Origin: Gammaproteobacteria bacterium
GTDB lineage: Bacteria > Pseudomonadota > Gammaproteobacteria > Steroidobacterales > Rariloculaceae
NCBI GenBank assembly: GCA_016927175.1
Contig: JAFGNC010000065.1
Span: 1 to 5,296, forward strand
Direction of reading: 5' to 3'
DNA length: 5,296 nt
Part shown: piece by piece, positions 4,309 to 5,296 of the stretch
Layout of the letters: every line of letters starts with the position of its first letter
Position numbering within the stretch: position 1 is the stretch's first letter
Notes under the pieces: model-generated
What the model was told of the DNA's origin: nothing
Seen by the model: only the letters and a program-made list of their open reading frames with translations
Databases searched by the model: none
Program-made: the position numbers and the translations under genes

Positions 4309-5296
4309 ATGGATCCGCGGGCCAGATTCGGCGTCGCTGCCGCGGCCCTAGCCGCCGCGTTCACATTGGCCTCCGGCCACGCATCGGCTCAGGGGTCATC
4401 GGCAGGCAGCCGCGGCATCCCTGCGGCGCCGCCCTTCAGCGCGAGCCGGCTAACCGCGCTGCCGACGGACGGCTGGCTCACGAACGGCGGCAACCTCTAC
4501 AACCAGCGCTATTCGCCGCTCGATCAGATCAACCGCGGCAATGTCTCGCAGCTGCGCGCCGTGTGGCGGGCGTCGCTGAACGGTTCGGGCGTCACGCCTC
4601 GCGCGGGCAATCAGGCGCAGCCGCTCGTGTACGACGGCGTCCTCTACATCGTCACGGGCGAGAACGACGCTTTCGCGTTGGACGTCGACACCGGCGAGGT
4701 GCTGTGGGAGTACGAAGCGAACGTGGATCCCGCCGTCGCGCGTCCCTGCTGCGGCTGGGCAGCGCGCGGGGTCGGAATGGGCGACGGCAAGATCTTCGTC
4801 GGCCGGCTGGACGCGAAGCTCGTCGCGCTCGACCAGCAGACCGGCGACGTCGTGTGGTCGATCCAGGCGGAAGACCCCGTGGCCGGCTTCAGCATCACGA
4901 GCGCGCCGCTGTACTACGACGGCCTCGTCATCACCGGCTTCGCCGGCGGCGACCTCGGCACGCGCGGCCGCGTCAACGCGTACGACGCCGACACCGGCGA
5001 GCTCGCGTGGCGCTTCTACACGGTGCCCGGCCCCGGCGAGATCGGTCACGAGACGTGGCCGGAAGGCAGCGACGTGTGGAAGTACGGCGGCGCGGCCGTA
5101 TGGCAGACGCCGGCGATCGACCCGGAGCTCGGTCTCGTCTATTTCTCCACCGGCAATCCCGGGCCCGTGCTGAACGGCAACCTGCGCGAAGGCGACAACC
5201 TGTTCTCCGTCTCGATCGTCGCCGTCGACGCGAAGACCGGCGAGTACCGCTGGCACTTCCAGCAGGTGCACCACGACATCTGGGACTACGACTCTC
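4309..5296 (+). CDS. PQQ-dependent alcohol dehydrogenase-type quinoprotein, exported (C-terminus beyond window)
   Basis: The first 329 residues are visible of a family usually 550-700 long. A signal peptide (Arg4/Arg6, hydrophobic 8-22, ASA before Gln28) sends it to the periplasm, where such enzymes oxidise alcohols or aldehydes with PQQ and pass electrons to cytochrome c or quinone. Tryptophan-docking motifs of the beta-propeller (D-x2-TG-x3-W) start at residues 125, 175, 226 and 307. Active-site landmarks, aligned by eye to methanol dehydrogenase: vicinal C147-C148 (disulfide ring over PQQ), R153, W265 (stacks on PQQ), N283 in STGNP (metal ligand) and D326 in WDYD (catalytic base). D328, two residues on, matches the extra Asp of lanthanide-dependent enzymes. 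Two positions are unusual: Q102 where a PQQ-binding Glu is expected, and D215 where the Glu metal ligand is expected. HHD-x-WDYD also occurs in glucose/quinate-type dehydrogenases, so substrate and metal are uncertain. It is divergent from the leftward unit. Confidence 0.9.
   Translation, partial: MDPRARFGVAAAALAAAFTLASGHASAQGSSAGSRGIPAAPPFSASRLTALPTDGWLTNGGNLYNQRYSPLDQINRGNVSQLRAVWRASLNGSGVTPRAGNQAQPLVYDGVLYIVTGENDAFALDVDTGEVLWEYEANVDPAVARPCCGWAARGVGMGDGKIFVGRLDAKLVALDQQTGDVVWSIQAEDPVAGFSITSAPLYYDGLVITGFAGGDLGTRGRVNAYDADTGELAWRFYTVPGPGEIGHETWPEGSDVWKYGGAAVWQTPAIDPELGLVYFSTGNPGPVLNGNLREGDNLFSVSIVAVDAKTGEYRWHFQQVHHDIWDYDS

Noticed and set aside
1..5296. CRISPR arrays, tRNA/rRNA genes, insertion sequences
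   Set aside because: Looked for repeat-spacer patterns, tRNA T-arm consensus, transposase motifs and terminal inverted repeats; none seen.

Overview
This is a GC-rich window (about two thirds G+C by eye). It holds a leftward transcription unit at roughly 1-3762, a gap of about 546 bp at 3763-4308, and a rightward gene from 4309 that runs off the right edge. Signal peptides on two products, a periplasmic-type PQQ dehydrogenase, strong GGAGG ribosome binding sites and near-absence of TTA/CTA/TCA codons suggest a high-GC Gram-negative bacterium, most likely a Pseudomonadota. That lineage call is inference; there is no rRNA or marker gene here.

Left unit (minus strand). The first gene, 3762-2596, encodes a 388-residue protein with the acyl-CoA dehydrogenase fold and motifs of flavin-dependent (group D) monooxygenases. 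After 28 nt comes a very long open frame starting at ATG 2567. It encodes a signal peptide, then three SnoaL/NTF2-like domains, and then continues with no stop codon into an alpha/beta-hydrolase (HGGGF motif) that leaves the window at base 1. At the junction lies an in-frame GTG (354-356) with a near-perfect Shine-Dalgarno seven bases upstream. The hydrolase may therefore be made as a C-terminal fusion domain, as a separate protein by internal initiation, or both.

Middle (3763-4308). No convincing gene. It contains the ribosome binding sites of both flanking genes and a cluster of short perfect hairpins at 3856-3985, two of them capped by GAAA and UUCG tetraloops on the plus strand. There is also a 16-bp palindrome and a separate 12-bp palindrome.

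Right gene (plus strand). The N-terminal 329 residues of an exported PQQ-dependent alcohol-dehydrogenase-type quinoprotein. It has the vicinal Cys pair, several tryptophan-docking motifs, and an Asp-Tyr-Asp triad of the kind associated with lanthanide-dependent enzymes, but two expected PQQ/metal-pocket glutamates are replaced.

Taken together, a flavin monooxygenase, SnoaL-type domains, an esterase-like hydrolase and a PQQ dehydrogenase look like a catabolic cluster for an oxygenated organic compound, possibly aromatic or polycyclic. No substrate can be named from the sequence, and no regulator, reductase partner or cytochrome is in view.
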